Of a stretch of 52,572 bases of DNA, positions 26,314 through 35,364 are shown in pieces. Origin of the DNA: Arcicella sp040387735. GTDB taxonomy: Bacteria; Bacteroidota; Bacteroidia; Cytophagales; Spirosomataceae. Position 1 is the first letter of the stretch, and every line of letters begins with the position of its first letter. The notes under the pieces are model-generated. The model ran no database searches. It saw only the letters and a list, made by a program, of their open reading frames with translations, and had not been told where the DNA came from. The position numbers and the translations under genes are program-made. The stretch is from assembly GCA_040387735.1 (NCBI GenBank), contig JAZKDE010000010.1:1-52572 (forward strand), in the 5' to 3' direction.

Positions 26314-26389
26314 TGGAACACGGATTGAAAGAATTAGACACGGATATAAAATTGTTAATCCGTGTCTAATCTTTTTAATCCGTGTTCCA
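26314..26389. repeat. nested double inverted repeat (word CACGGAT)
   Basis: The outer pair 26314-26326 / 26377-26389 and the inner pair 26333-26345 / 26358-26370 are both perfect 13-bp complements, and both arms carry the word CACGGAT. It lies between convergent ABC exporter and TolC-family genes, where it could terminate both, but the arms lack U-tracts. Confidence 0.85.
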
Positions 26390-26403
26390 TTTATACTACT
26401 ATA

Positions 26404-27717
26404 CTATTCCAAAATCTTACTACTCAATCTCAACAATTCAATCTCTGTAATTTTGGCATTGAATTCTGCTTCAATTAAACGAGTTTCAGCGGCTACGGCG
26501 TTTCGTTGAACCTCACGAAGTTCATAAGCCGCAGAGTTTCCAACTTTGTATCTTTCAAAAGCAATGTCGATATTTTGACGAGCAATTTTGTAGTTTTCAG
26601 TTTCTAATTTTATCAGTTCTAAGGCATTTTTATAACTCAAATATGTTCTTTCCAAAGCCGAGTTTAACTGATTTCGTAAATCTCCTTCTTGCAAACTGGC
26701 AATTTCTTGTCCAATTTTTGCATTCTCGATTCTTCGTTTTTGATTATAGCCATCAAAAATATTTACCGTTGCTCGAAGTCCGTAGTTAAAAGCATAACTC
26801 TGAAGCGATTTTGTGGCTTGAGGAGCTCCTGCACCGTTATTTGAAGAGTTATAATTATACCCTGTAATGAGGTCAACTTGGGGTAATTGAGCTGACTTTT
26901 GCAGTTTCAAATCCATCTCTGCCAATTTTTTATTTTGGTCAGCCAATACTAATAATGGATTTTGTTTGAGTGTGGCTTCACGAAGAACTTCGAGAGAAAG
27001 GGTTTTATCGTAAGAAATTGTATCATTCGTTACAAATTCTGTTTGCAGACTTCTAATCAGCAATGAATTAAGCGTAATTTTCGAATTCTCTAAGGCTTGT
27101 TCTTGAGCAATCAGAGCAGCTCTGTCTTCGTTAAAATCGACCTGTGCCGAAAGAAAATCTACTTTTGATCCTTGGCCAACTTCGTAACGGTCACGAGAAA
27201 GTTTAAGTCGGTCATTAGATATTTCCAACCCTTGTTTAAGATTATTTACTCTCCTCGATTGACGAATAATATCGTAATACGCATTGCTAACCAACGAAAT
27301 TGAATTTTCAAGCGTACTTTCCAATTGCGTTGTAGTAGTTTTTTGTAGTTCACGGAGACGATCTCGGGCGATGAACATACCCAATCCATCGTACAATGTC
27401 CAAACAGCATTTATGCCTACTCCACCCGTATTATTCGGTACGCCAGAACGCTCAATTGCTCCTAAAGCAGGGTCAAAAAGACCAATGGTTACGCTACTAA
27501 TATTATAACTTTTATTGACAGTACCCGTTACGGTCGGTAACATTCCTGCGTTGCCACGAGTGTTATTATTATCCGCAATTTTCTGATTACTCTTGGCAAT
27601 TTTGATGGCGTAATTGTTTTCCAAGGAAATTTTTACAGCTTCGTCAAGCGATAAAATTCCTTGAGCTTGGGTATGAATTACGAAACAAGTTACGGTTAGC
27701 AGTAAAACGTACTTCAT
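26404..27717 (-). CDS. TolC-family outer membrane protein
   Basis: A 437-residue protein with signal peptide (about 1-18) and two outer-membrane-efflux repeats made of long coiled helices: LSLDEAVKISLENNYAIKIA at the start, NSISLVSNAYYDIIRQSRRV and RDRYEVGQGSKVDFLSAQVD in the first half, then AFERYKVGNSAAYELREVQR in the second. Forms trimeric channel-tunnels for efflux or type I secretion. No membrane-fusion protein gene is adjacent; the ABC exporter is on the other strand. The exact efflux system is unknown. Confidence 0.92.
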   Translation of the reverse strand: MKYVLLLTVTCFVIHTQAQGILSLDEAVKISLENNYAIKIAKSNQKIADNNNTRGNAGMLPTVTGTVNKSYNISSVTIGLFDPALGAIERSGVPNNTGGVGINAVWTLYDGLGMFIARDRLRELQKTTTTQLESTLENSISLVSNAYYDIIRQSRRVNNLKQGLEISNDRLKLSRDRYEVGQGSKVDFLSAQVDFNEDRAALIAQEQALENSKITLNSLLIRSLQTEFVTNDTISYDKTLSLEVLREATLKQNPLLVLADQNKKLAEMDLKLQKSAQLPQVDLITGYNYNSSNNGAGAPQATKSLQSYAFNYGLRATVNIFDGYNQKRRIENAKIGQEIASLQEGDLRNQLNSALERTYLSYKNALELIKLETENYKIARQNIDIAFERYKVGNSAAYELREVQRNAVAAETRLIEAEFNAKITEIELLRLSSKILE

Positions 27718-27844
27718 TAAATATTAAGTTTTCAGTTGATGAGATAAATTATTGAGTGATTCAGTAAATTGTCCGTCAGATCTTATTGTACGGATAAAAA
27801 GTCCAAAGTGGTTTTACTCAACTAATTATAATTTGCAAATTCAC

Positions 27845-28186
27845 TTACTTTTTTCCGATACCTTTAAATGGCTTCCATTGTTTGTTTTCAGGCTTTGCTG
27901 GATAGACTTTTTTCTTCTTTTTATCTTTGTCTAAACTTCCTGCATTATTCGGAATTGATTCATTGACAACGATAGTTCTTTCATCTATTTCTGCACCATT
28001 CAAGGCTTCGATAGCAGCTTTTGCCTCCTCAGAATTTGGCATTTCCACGAAGGCAAAACCTTTGTTTTGACGAGTGATTTTGTCGATGACTATTTTAGCT
28101 GATGTTACTTCGCCATGAGCTTCAAAAATTTCTCTAAGTTTTGCTTCCTTCCATTTAAAAGGAATGCTACCCACGTAAATATCCAT
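27845..28186 (-). CDS. RRM-domain RNA-binding protein
   Basis: A 113-residue protein with a single RNA recognition motif (about 1-80): RNP2 DIYVGSIPF (2-10) and RNP1 KGFAFVEM (42-49), with the aromatic residues for RNA stacking. The C-terminal tail is Lys/Pro-rich (KDKKKKKVYPAKPENKQWKP). Short RRM proteins with basic tails are common in Bacteroidota and Cyanobacteria and affect mRNA stability or translation. It stands alone with spacers on both sides. Confidence 0.93.
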   Translation of the reverse strand: MDIYVGSIPFKWKEAKLREIFEAHGEVTSAKIVIDKITRQNKGFAFVEMPNSEEAKAAIEALNGAEIDERTIVVNESIPNNAGSLDKDKKKKKVYPAKPENKQWKPFKGIGKK

Positions 28187-28272
28187 TTGGTTAATTGTTT
28201 TATGATTTACAAAGGTAGGGATAAGTTATTAAATAGAATTGTCAAATTTAAAAAGTTGGCAATTCGCTAAAT

Positions 28273-28881
28273 CTATATGGTTCGTAAAAATGCGACTTCA
28301 ATTTCTTCAATTTTTTCTAATTTACCCAAAACTTGCGGAGATAATGACGTTCTAAATTCAATTTCGATAACACATTGGTTATCAAATTTTTGATTGATAA
28401 TTTTCAAGTCAAAATCTTTTATAACCTTCATTATATCGTTCATTTGAACGTATTCGTATGTGATTTGATAAACTTCATTAACCGTTTTTTCGATAATTTC
28501 GGCATTTGCCAGAGCTTCCTCTGTCGCTGATTTATAGGCGTTTATCAGACCTGGAACGCCCAAAAGTGTTCCGCCCCAATATCGCACGACAACCACCAAA
28601 ATATTGGTGATTTCTTTGGATAAAAGTACGTTCAAAATCGGGCGACCAGCCGAACCAGATGGTTCACCATCATCATTTACTCTGAAATTATTTTTATCAG
28701 TTCCTATCCGATAGGCATAACAAAAATGAACCGCTTTGAAATGTTCCTTTCTAAGCGGTTCAATAAGGGATTTCACCTCGGATTCTTGAGTAAATGGATA
28801 GGCAAAAGCATAAAACTTACTGCCTTTATCTTTAAATAGTCCTTCTGATGGTGATTGTATGGTTTGGTAAAGGTCGGACAT
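28273..28881 (-). CDS. YigZ/IMPACT family protein
   Basis: A 202-residue protein. The N-terminal UPF0029/Impact domain (about 1-120) shows KGSKFYAFAYPF, HFCYAYRIG and NDDGEPSGSAGRPILN; the C-terminal DUF1949 domain (about 135-200) has an EF-G-V-like fold. Eukaryotic IMPACT regulates GCN2; the bacterial function is uncertain but a translation-related role is suspected. Length is normal. It follows the Gfo/Idh gene on the same strand with a repeat-rich 128-bp spacer. Confidence 0.93.
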   Translation of the reverse strand: MSDLYQTIQSPSEGLFKDKGSKFYAFAYPFTQESEVKSLIEPLRKEHFKAVHFCYAYRIGTDKNNFRVNDDGEPSGSAGRPILNVLLSKEITNILVVVVRYWGGTLLGVPGLINAYKSATEEALANAEIIEKTVNEVYQITYEYVQMNDIMKVIKDFDLKIINQKFDNQCVIEIEFRTSLSPQVLGKLEKIEEIEVAFLRTI

Positions 28882-29006
28882 TTTTTAGGTATGAGTTATT
28901 GTGTTGTAGATATTAGATAAAAAACACCTACAATTAAATTCCGTTTTAGTGTATAACAAAATTACGGAATCACCTTTTTCATACCTAATACCTACGACCT
29001 AAAAAA
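28881..29006. repeat. word-repeat spacer with inverted arms
   Basis: The TTTTTTAGGTAT end at 28881 is complementary to the CCTAAAAAA end at 29006; the inside contains ATTCCGT (28938) / ACGGAAT (28964) and CCTAATA/CCTACGA/CCTAAAA heptamers. Confidence 0.5.
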
Positions 29007-29009
29007 GAC

Positions 29010-30347
29010 CTAATATTTAAACACTTTTCCTCCAGCCATAACTTCCTGTGATTTTTCGTCGAAAGTTACTCTTTGACCTGTACGATACGCCGCATTAGCC
29101 ATAATTGTAGCGATTGAGTGTTGGTACCCTGCTTCAATTGGAGCATTTGGTGTTTTACGAGAACGAACACAATCCATCCAGTTTTTGATGTGAGCAGTCG
29201 TTAAAGCATCATAACCTGTGTTAGCGTTAGTTTCAATTTTAGTCGCAGCACTCAAAGAAACTTTTTCCAAAAGATTGGCTTTCATTCCCATCGCAGCTGC
29301 TTCACGCTCACCTAAACCTCCCGTTGGAGAAATCTCGTTAGTATCCAAATTAATCATACCACCGTTTGAGTAATATAATTCCTTGGTATCACCCGCACCG
29401 TTTGAGAAACGGCTGGTAAATTGTACTTGGAAACCTGAAGTTAAATCGTCTAATGGGCCATAATCAAATACAACAGTCATTGTATCCGCATTTTTACGAC
29501 CATCCTTCCACTGATAAATACCCCCGTTGGCAACTGCACTACGTGGGTGAGCCAATCCTGAGAACCAGTGAACGGTATCAATTTGGTGCGACATCCATTG
29601 TCCCGGAATTCCAGAAGAATAAGGCCAGAAAAGTCTATATTCCAAATATTTACGTGGGTCAAAAGTATCATTTGGACGGTTCACTAAAAAGCGTTTCCAA
29701 TCCACATCTGATTCTTTCAAATCTTTCGTCAAAGCAGGTCTTCTCCAACGGCCAGGTTGATTTACGTTCCAAACTAATTCAACCATTACGATTGGACCAA
29801 ATTTACCCGATTTAATAAAATCTTCAGCGGCAAAATAGTTTGCACCACTACGACGTTGAGAACCAATTTGAACAATTTTACCAGAATCTTTTACCGCTTT
29901 CAATACCGCACGGTTATCTTCCATCGTTTCGGCAAGTGGTTTTTCTACGTAAGCATCACAACCGCCTCTTACGGCTTCAATGGCATGAGAAGCGTGTTGA
30001 AAATCAGCCGTTGAAAGCATTACTGCATCAACCGATTTAGACGCATACAATTCGTCATTATTACGAAAAATCTTTACATCAGAACCTAAAGCCTTGTCGA
30101 TAAATGCTTTACCTTCGTCTCTACGACGATTCCAAATATCTGAAACGCCTACCATTTCAAAATTCATTTCTTTTTGAAATTGTTTGAAAGGAGGAATATG
30201 CGAAGACTTGAAACGGTCAGAAAAACCAACGCAAGCAACTCTTACACGGTCGTTTGAGCCAATAATTTTCCCATAAGATTTAGCAGAAAAACCCGTAGCG
30301 AGTCCTGCCAAAATTGTACTTTTTACAAAATCTCTTCTTGTTGTCAT
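29010..30347 (-). CDS. Gfo/Idh/MocA family oxidoreductase, Tat-exported
   Basis: A 445-residue NAD(P)-dependent sugar dehydrogenase-type protein. N-terminus MTTRRDFVKSTILAGLATGF is a twin-arginine signal, implying export of the folded cofactor-bound enzyme. The Rossmann domain (about 33-150) has RVACVGFSDRF, AVMLSTADFQHASHAIEA and CDAYVEKPLAETMEDN; EKP is the family's catalytic lysine motif. The C-terminal domain holds HQIDTVHWFSGL. It is the first gene of the minus arm of a carbohydrate locus together with GH3 and DUF1080 proteins. A glycoside 3-dehydrogenase role is plausible; not shown by sequence alone. Confidence 0.88.
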   Translation of the reverse strand: MTTRRDFVKSTILAGLATGFSAKSYGKIIGSNDRVRVACVGFSDRFKSSHIPPFKQFQKEMNFEMVGVSDIWNRRRDEGKAFIDKALGSDVKIFRNNDELYASKSVDAVMLSTADFQHASHAIEAVRGGCDAYVEKPLAETMEDNRAVLKAVKDSGKIVQIGSQRRSGANYFAAEDFIKSGKFGPIVMVELVWNVNQPGRWRRPALTKDLKESDVDWKRFLVNRPNDTFDPRKYLEYRLFWPYSSGIPGQWMSHQIDTVHWFSGLAHPRSAVANGGIYQWKDGRKNADTMTVVFDYGPLDDLTSGFQVQFTSRFSNGAGDTKELYYSNGGMINLDTNEISPTGGLGEREAAAMGMKANLLEKVSLSAATKIETNANTGYDALTTAHIKNWMDCVRSRKTPNAPIEAGYQHSIATIMANAAYRTGQRVTFDEKSQEVMAGGKVFKY

Positions 30348-30399
30348 TTTTCTATTTTTTGCTGATTTGAATAAAATTTTCTATTTGTACTTTACAATT

Positions 30400-32403
30400 T
30401 TAATACCCCAATCCATCCCCAGACTTAAATAATGCATATCCCTTTGGCTTCATAAAACCTGGTACGTCAGATTGATTTTCCATCACTACTTTTCTCGATG
30501 TCGGCGTACTAAATGGCATTTTTCCCGTTGGATTATATGCTCCACTTACCACATCTAAAATGGCATCCGTCGTTGTTCCAAAGGTAGCCAAAACCGTTTT
30601 TACATTCGGATTATCCACTTCGTCAATTACCCACGGACTCGTATAGTTGATAATCATCACCGTTGGTTTGTGATACGTTGTTTCGTTTACGTGAGCTACG
30701 TCAATTTTGTTTTTTGACAATTGCAACTCAATGGGACTTCCGTTTGAACTGAACAAACTTCCACCGTTTGGAGTCAACCAAAGAATCACAACGTCCGCTT
30801 CTTCCTTCGTAGATACAAACTCTAAATTCCATTTATTGACTTCTGGCTTGAAAGCTTTTACTGGTGTTTTTGTTCTGCCATCGTCAAAATAAGTCTCAAA
30901 ATACACTTTCGTTTTTGGAGCAATTGGTAATACTTTCGCATCATTTCTCAATAAAACAATTGATTTACGCATCGCCAAATTTCCTTTTTCTTGAAACTCT
31001 GAATTACCAACTGTTTTCACGGCTGCATCAACGTCCACGTAAGGATTTTCAAACAGCCCTAAATCAAACTTTTCTTTCAACAATCGAGCTATTGATTCAT
31101 TAATTCTTGACTCTGAAACCAACCCTTTTTTCACGGTTTCAAGTAGCATACTTGGGTCGGCACCACCAGAAAAAATATCCACGCCTGCATCCAATGCTTT
31201 TTGATAACGTTGTAAAATAGTCAAATTTTCAACGCCCCAAGGCATCATGTCGATTGGCCCAGTATCCGAATTTACAATTCCTTTGAAGCCCAATTGTTTT
31301 CTTAACAAATCTTGAATAATGGCTTTGTTGTAAGAAAAACCAACTTCTTCCATGTTCTTATCTTTCGGAGCTGAGTAATAAGGCATGATTGAAGAAGTTC
31401 CTGCATTGATGGCCGCAATAAATGGTTTTACGTGATAATCAAACATTCCGCCTGGGTAATGAGCATTTTTTCCCCAATCGAAATGTGAATCTTGCCCGCC
31501 TACTTGCGGACCTCCTCCTGGGAAATGCTTAGTAGTCATTGCCACCGAATTTTTACCTAATTTATCTCCTTGAAAACCCAGAACTATTTCACAAATCATA
31601 TTGGATGTCCAATCGGCATCTTCGCCAAAAGTACCTTCAATTCGTTGCCAGCGTGGTTCTGTCGATAAATCGGCCATGTACATATAGCCTTTTCGTAATC
31701 CTACGGCAGACCATTCTTTAGCAGCAATTTCGGCAAATTCACGAGTCAGTTTCAAATCTCTCATGGCAGATAAACCTAATTCTCCCGGCCATTTTGAGAA
31801 AACAGTTGTGCCTACACTTAAACCAATGGAAGCATCAGCCGTAATGTGATTTCGTGGGTTTGAAGCAATAATCGCAGGTATTCCTAATCGAGAAGTTTCG
31901 CACAAGGCTTGTAAATTATTCGACCATTCCGCCAAAATTTTAGCACTTGTATTGGCTCTCAAAATAAAATGTCGAAGATTGTAAGTCATAACCCCTTTTG
32001 TAGTTCCTGCCGCACCCATATTTGGCACAGCTAAAGGCTTACGGGTAAACATATTGATGGGTTGCATCAAATCTTCTTCATTGAATCCGCTCGAAATTTC
32101 AGTTTTAGGAGCATTTTGTTGAAACGAAAAATCGCCCGCCAATCGGCTCGTACTGATAAGCATAAACCCAATTTTTTCCTCAATCGTCATTTGAGCAATC
32201 AGGTCTTGAATTCTTATTTCTTGTGGTAAACGCCAATCTTCATATTTATCAAGTTTGCCGTTTTTATTTAAGTCTTTAAACTCTAAACCACTCTTTTTCA
32301 AAATTTTAGCGGAACGAGAACCTAATTGAGGTTGCGTTACTTTCTGAGCACTCAATTCAAATGTCAGCAAGCTAATGAGCAATAATAAATTTCTTACTTT
32401 CAT
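30400..32403 (-). CDS. glycoside hydrolase family 3 (beta-glucosidase-like)
   Basis: A 667-residue secreted enzyme (signal about 1-19). An EF-hand-like DLNKNGKLDKYEDW lies at about 43-56. The GH3 N-terminal TIM barrel has MTTKHFPGGGPQ and the nucleophile region GIVNSDTGPIDMM with Asp380. The C-terminal alpha/beta sandwich contains RKSIVLLRNDAKVLPI. No fibronectin type III domain or type IX signal is visible. It likely releases glucose from beta-glucosides in the periplasm, working after the GH9 enzyme of the opposite arm. Linkage preference is inferred. Confidence 0.9.
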   Translation of the reverse strand: MKVRNLLLLISLLTFELSAQKVTQPQLGSRSAKILKKSGLEFKDLNKNGKLDKYEDWRLPQEIRIQDLIAQMTIEEKIGFMLISTSRLAGDFSFQQNAPKTEISSGFNEEDLMQPINMFTRKPLAVPNMGAAGTTKGVMTYNLRHFILRANTSAKILAEWSNNLQALCETSRLGIPAIIASNPRNHITADASIGLSVGTTVFSKWPGELGLSAMRDLKLTREFAEIAAKEWSAVGLRKGYMYMADLSTEPRWQRIEGTFGEDADWTSNMICEIVLGFQGDKLGKNSVAMTTKHFPGGGPQVGGQDSHFDWGKNAHYPGGMFDYHVKPFIAAINAGTSSIMPYYSAPKDKNMEEVGFSYNKAIIQDLLRKQLGFKGIVNSDTGPIDMMPWGVENLTILQRYQKALDAGVDIFSGGADPSMLLETVKKGLVSESRINESIARLLKEKFDLGLFENPYVDVDAAVKTVGNSEFQEKGNLAMRKSIVLLRNDAKVLPIAPKTKVYFETYFDDGRTKTPVKAFKPEVNKWNLEFVSTKEEADVVILWLTPNGGSLFSSNGSPIELQLSKNKIDVAHVNETTYHKPTVMIINYTSPWVIDEVDNPNVKTVLATFGTTTDAILDVVSGAYNPTGKMPFSTPTSRKVVMENQSDVPGFMKPKGYALFKSGDGLGY

Positions 32404-32454
32404 TTTTTAGCGGTTTTAAAGTATTGGGAGTTGTGTAATAAGTACCTACATTTA

Positions 32455-33867
32455 TTACTTCAACTCTCTAATTTTCAAATTCTTGAATGACACATTATTA
32501 CCGTGATCTTGCAAAAGAATATTTCCTTTATCGCCAGCTCCAAAACCGTTATAGTCTTTGTATTTACTGCGGGCTACCAAAGCATTAAAAATATTACTTT
32601 TACGCTCATATTCAATTACTTTGAATCCATTTAACCAATGCTGAACGATATTATTTGGCAATACCACAATGCGTCCTTGATTCCATTCGCCAATTTTTTT
32701 AATGAAACGTCTATCCATTTTCAAATCTTTGTCGATTTTATACGAAGGAATCAAATCGTACAAACTCGCCAAAGTACGATTACCAACTGCTCCCATTTTT
32801 GCATCTGGGTGTTTTTCATCGTCTAAAACTTGATATTCTAAACCAATTCCAGATTTCCCATTTGAATCAAAAGTTTCATTCACGAAATATTTTACGCCTG
32901 AATTTGCTCCGTCTGTGAGTTTAAAATCAAATGTCATTTCAAATGCTCCGAACTGTTGGTCTGTTACAATATCATTGCCCGTTTCTGAACCATCCGATGG
33001 ACTCACGTTGATTGCTCCGTCAACTACTGACCAATGTTGTTTTGGCATTTCAGTACCGTGAACGGCACGCCATCCTGTAAAATCTTTTCCGTTAAAAAGC
33101 ATTTTGAAGCCTTGTGCTTTTTCTTGTTCTGAAAGATTATTCAATATCAAATTCACCACAGGACAATTATCAAGCGGACTTGGCTTCAAGTTTTCGGTCT
33201 GAATTTTGATATTTTTCCAACGGATTTTCATGCCTTCTTTCATCGGTCCATAAATAGAATGAACTTGAAGAGCGATGAATCCTTTGGCAGTCATGTCGTC
33301 AATTAAATGAGCAGTTGGTACGCCGTTAATCCATGTACGAATGGTACTTCCAATGGCTTCGATACGATATTTATTCCATTGACCAACGGGTTTGAAAGCC
33401 TTTTTCCCTTCGGGATTAATGTTTGGAATGTACAACCAATCACGGCGACCTTCGTCATAAATCGCCCCAGACCAAGCTCTTTCAGATGGGTCAACTTCCA
33501 TTTGGTAGCCATGAACACGTCCATTCTGATAATCGGGTAATGATAGGCTACGAAACTGCACACCGCCGTTCATGGTGTCATCGAGTTTCAAATCCAATTC
33601 AAGGATAAAATCACCGTATTCTTGTTCTGTCGTTAAAAAAGAATTGGGCGTATCTTTTACGGTTGTACCTACTATTTCACCATTTTGGACTTCGTATAAA
33701 GCTTTTCCTCCTAATTGTTTCCAGCCTTTTAGGGTCTTTCCGTCAAAAAGACTCGTCCACTGAGCGTCAGTCCGATGAGCGTCAGTCCGACTTTTTTCCT
33801 TTTGTGCAAAAGATGAAGCAGATAAAATACAGATTAAAAAGAGCGTATTTAAAAAAAATTGTTTCAT
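32455..33867 (-). CDS. double DUF1080 (3-keto-disaccharide hydrolase-like) secreted protein
   Basis: A 470-residue protein with start at ATG 33867 (MKQFFLNTLFLICILSASSFA signal region). Two consecutive DUF1080 jelly-roll domains follow: about 35-212 (WTSLFDGKTLKGWKQLGGK... NGGVQFRSL... WNKYRIEAIGSTIRTWINGV) and about 238-470 (FKMLFNGKDFTGWRAVHG... ANSGVKYFVNE... WNQGRIVVLPNNIVQHWLNG). The family acts on 3-keto-glycosides. An exact 15-bp in-frame duplication (33761-33790) just after the signal encodes RTDAH-RTDAQ. It is the promoter-proximal gene of the minus arm. Confidence 0.88.
   Translation of the reverse strand: MKQFFLNTLFLICILSASSFAQKEKSRTDAHRTDAQWTSLFDGKTLKGWKQLGGKALYEVQNGEIVGTTVKDTPNSFLTTEQEYGDFILELDLKLDDTMNGGVQFRSLSLPDYQNGRVHGYQMEVDPSERAWSGAIYDEGRRDWLYIPNINPEGKKAFKPVGQWNKYRIEAIGSTIRTWINGVPTAHLIDDMTAKGFIALQVHSIYGPMKEGMKIRWKNIKIQTENLKPSPLDNCPVVNLILNNLSEQEKAQGFKMLFNGKDFTGWRAVHGTEMPKQHWSVVDGAINVSPSDGSETGNDIVTDQQFGAFEMTFDFKLTDGANSGVKYFVNETFDSNGKSGIGLEYQVLDDEKHPDAKMGAVGNRTLASLYDLIPSYKIDKDLKMDRRFIKKIGEWNQGRIVVLPNNIVQHWLNGFKVIEYERKSNIFNALVARSKYKDYNGFGAGDKGNILLQDHGNNVSFKNLKIRELK
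33761..33790 (-). repeat. tandem 15-bp repeat inside DUF1080 gene
   Basis: Two exact, adjacent copies of TGAGCGTCAGTCCGA, in frame, in the linker between the signal peptide and the first domain. Confidence 0.95.
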
Positions 33868-34194
33868 AACATTTAAAATAGTTTTTGTTTTATTAGAAAA
33901 AGTCAAGAACTACATTTTTATACTTTGAAAATAATAAATATTAATTTTATAAGTCAAAATTTCACAGAAATCAGGATAAAATAGTACCGCCTTATATGCT
34001 TTTAGCTTACAGTAGCCTACTAAAATTGAGGATAATCCTTCCATTTATTCTTCTTCTTTACAGGACAGAGCTTTAGGTTCTTTTCTGTAATTTTAAAGTA
34101 TTAATATTCCATTTTGGACTTTTATTCAAAACGATAACTTTTAAATTTATCGACCGAAAACGCTTTTCAATATTTAAAGAACTCTTAAATAACA
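33868..34194. other. divergent spacer of the carbohydrate locus
   Basis: 327 bp between the divergent starts of the DUF1080 and YghZ-type genes. It is AT-rich with no ORF, and should contain both promoters and any operator. I see no convincing TAnnTTTG pair or palindrome in it. Confidence 0.6.
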
Positions 34195-35199
34195 ATGACT
34201 TATTTAGCAAATCCTGCTCGCTACGACGCTATGGAGTATCGCCGTTGTGGCAATAGTGGTTTAAAACTTCCTGCCATTTCATTGGGACTTTGGCATAACT
34301 TCGGTGGCGTTGATGTATTTGAAAACTACCGAGATATTCTTCGTACTGCTTTCGACAAAGGAATTACACATTTTGACTTAGCCAATAATTATGGCCCACC
34401 AGCGGGTTCGGCAGAGGAAAATTTTGGGGTTATTTTCAAGAAAGATTTCACTCAATACCGTGACGAGTTGATTATTTCTTCAAAAGCGGGCTATTTGATG
34501 TGGCCTGGCCCTTACGGAGAATGGGGTTCGAGAAAATATTTAATTTCAAGCTGCGACCAAAGTCTAAAACGCATGGGCTTGGATTATGTGGACATTTTCT
34601 ATTCGCACCGTCCCGACCCAAATACGCCATTAGAAGAAACAATGGGTGCTTTGGATAGTATCGTTCGTCAAGGAAAAGCTCTTTACGTGGGTGTTTCTAA
34701 TTATTCTGCGGAGGATACGGTAAGAGCCATAGAAATTTTGAAAGGTTTAGGAACGCCATGTTTGATTCACCAACCAAAATATTCAATGTTGGAACGTTGG
34801 GTTGAAGGTTCAACGCCAGCGGGAAGCTTGATGGATGTTTTGGGTGATAAAGGCGTTGGTTGTATTCCATTCTCTCCTTTAGCTCAAGGACTTTTGACGA
34901 ATAAATATCTAAAGGGTATTCCAGAAGGCTCACGTGCGGCACTTGCACATGGTTTTTTACAGGAAGGACAAATTACGCCAGAGGTTATTGCTAAAATTCA
35001 GCGTTTGAATAACCTTGCCCTTGAGCGTGGACAAACCTTAGCCCAAATGGCTTTGGCGTGGTTGCTGAAAGACCAAAGAGTAACTTCAGTTTTGATTGGA
35101 GCAAGTCGAACTTCTCAGCTTTTAGATTCTTTGGAATGCTTAAACAACAAAGATTTCTCGCAAGAGGAATTAGTGAAAATTGAAGAAATTTTGAAATAA
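34195..35199 (+). CDS. aldo/keto reductase, YghZ / L-glyceraldehyde 3-phosphate reductase type
   Basis: A 334-residue NADPH-dependent reductase closely resembling E. coli YghZ: YLANPARYDAMEYRRCGNSG start, LGLWHNFGGVD, FDLANNYGPPAGSAEENFG with the catalytic Asp/Tyr, WPGPYGEWGSRKYL, and the C-terminal NADP-binding LIGASRTSQLLDSLE. Cytoplasmic. Members detoxify L-glyceraldehyde 3-phosphate and methylglyoxal. First gene of the plus arm of the sugar locus; a second aldo/keto reductase follows after a 165-bp hairpin spacer. Confidence 0.92.
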   Translation: MTYLANPARYDAMEYRRCGNSGLKLPAISLGLWHNFGGVDVFENYRDILRTAFDKGITHFDLANNYGPPAGSAEENFGVIFKKDFTQYRDELIISSKAGYLMWPGPYGEWGSRKYLISSCDQSLKRMGLDYVDIFYSHRPDPNTPLEETMGALDSIVRQGKALYVGVSNYSAEDTVRAIEILKGLGTPCLIHQPKYSMLERWVEGSTPAGSLMDVLGDKGVGCIPFSPLAQGLLTNKYLKGIPEGSRAALAHGFLQEGQITPEVIAKIQRLNNLALERGQTLAQMALAWLLKDQRVTSVLIGASRTSQLLDSLECLNNKDFSQEELVKIEEILK

Positions 35200-35220
35200 G
35201 GAGTTAGGTTTTAGGAGTGA

Positions 35221-35324
35221 GGTTACACAGAGAACCACGGAGGAAATAATAGAGAACCACAGAGAAAACCTTTCTGAAATACTCTGTGGTTCTCTATTGA
35301 AACTATGTGATTCTCTGTGTAACC
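35221..35324. repeat. nested double inverted repeat (word CAGAGAACCAC)
   Basis: The outer pair 35221-35238 / 35307-35324 is complementary at 17 of 18 positions; the inner pair 35248-35264 / 35282-35298 is perfect over 17 bp. The word CAGAGAACCAC or a close variant appears in each arm. Together they fill most of the spacer between two aldo/keto reductase genes. Confidence 0.9.
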
Positions 35325-35364
35325 CCATTCCAGAAAATAAAACCAACACCTAACAACTAAAAAC

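Noticed and set aside
24506..27717. ABC exporter and TolC protein as a tripartite pump operon
   Set aside because: The genes are convergent, no membrane-fusion protein is present, and the exporter is of the MdlA/YheI type, which does not usually need TolC.
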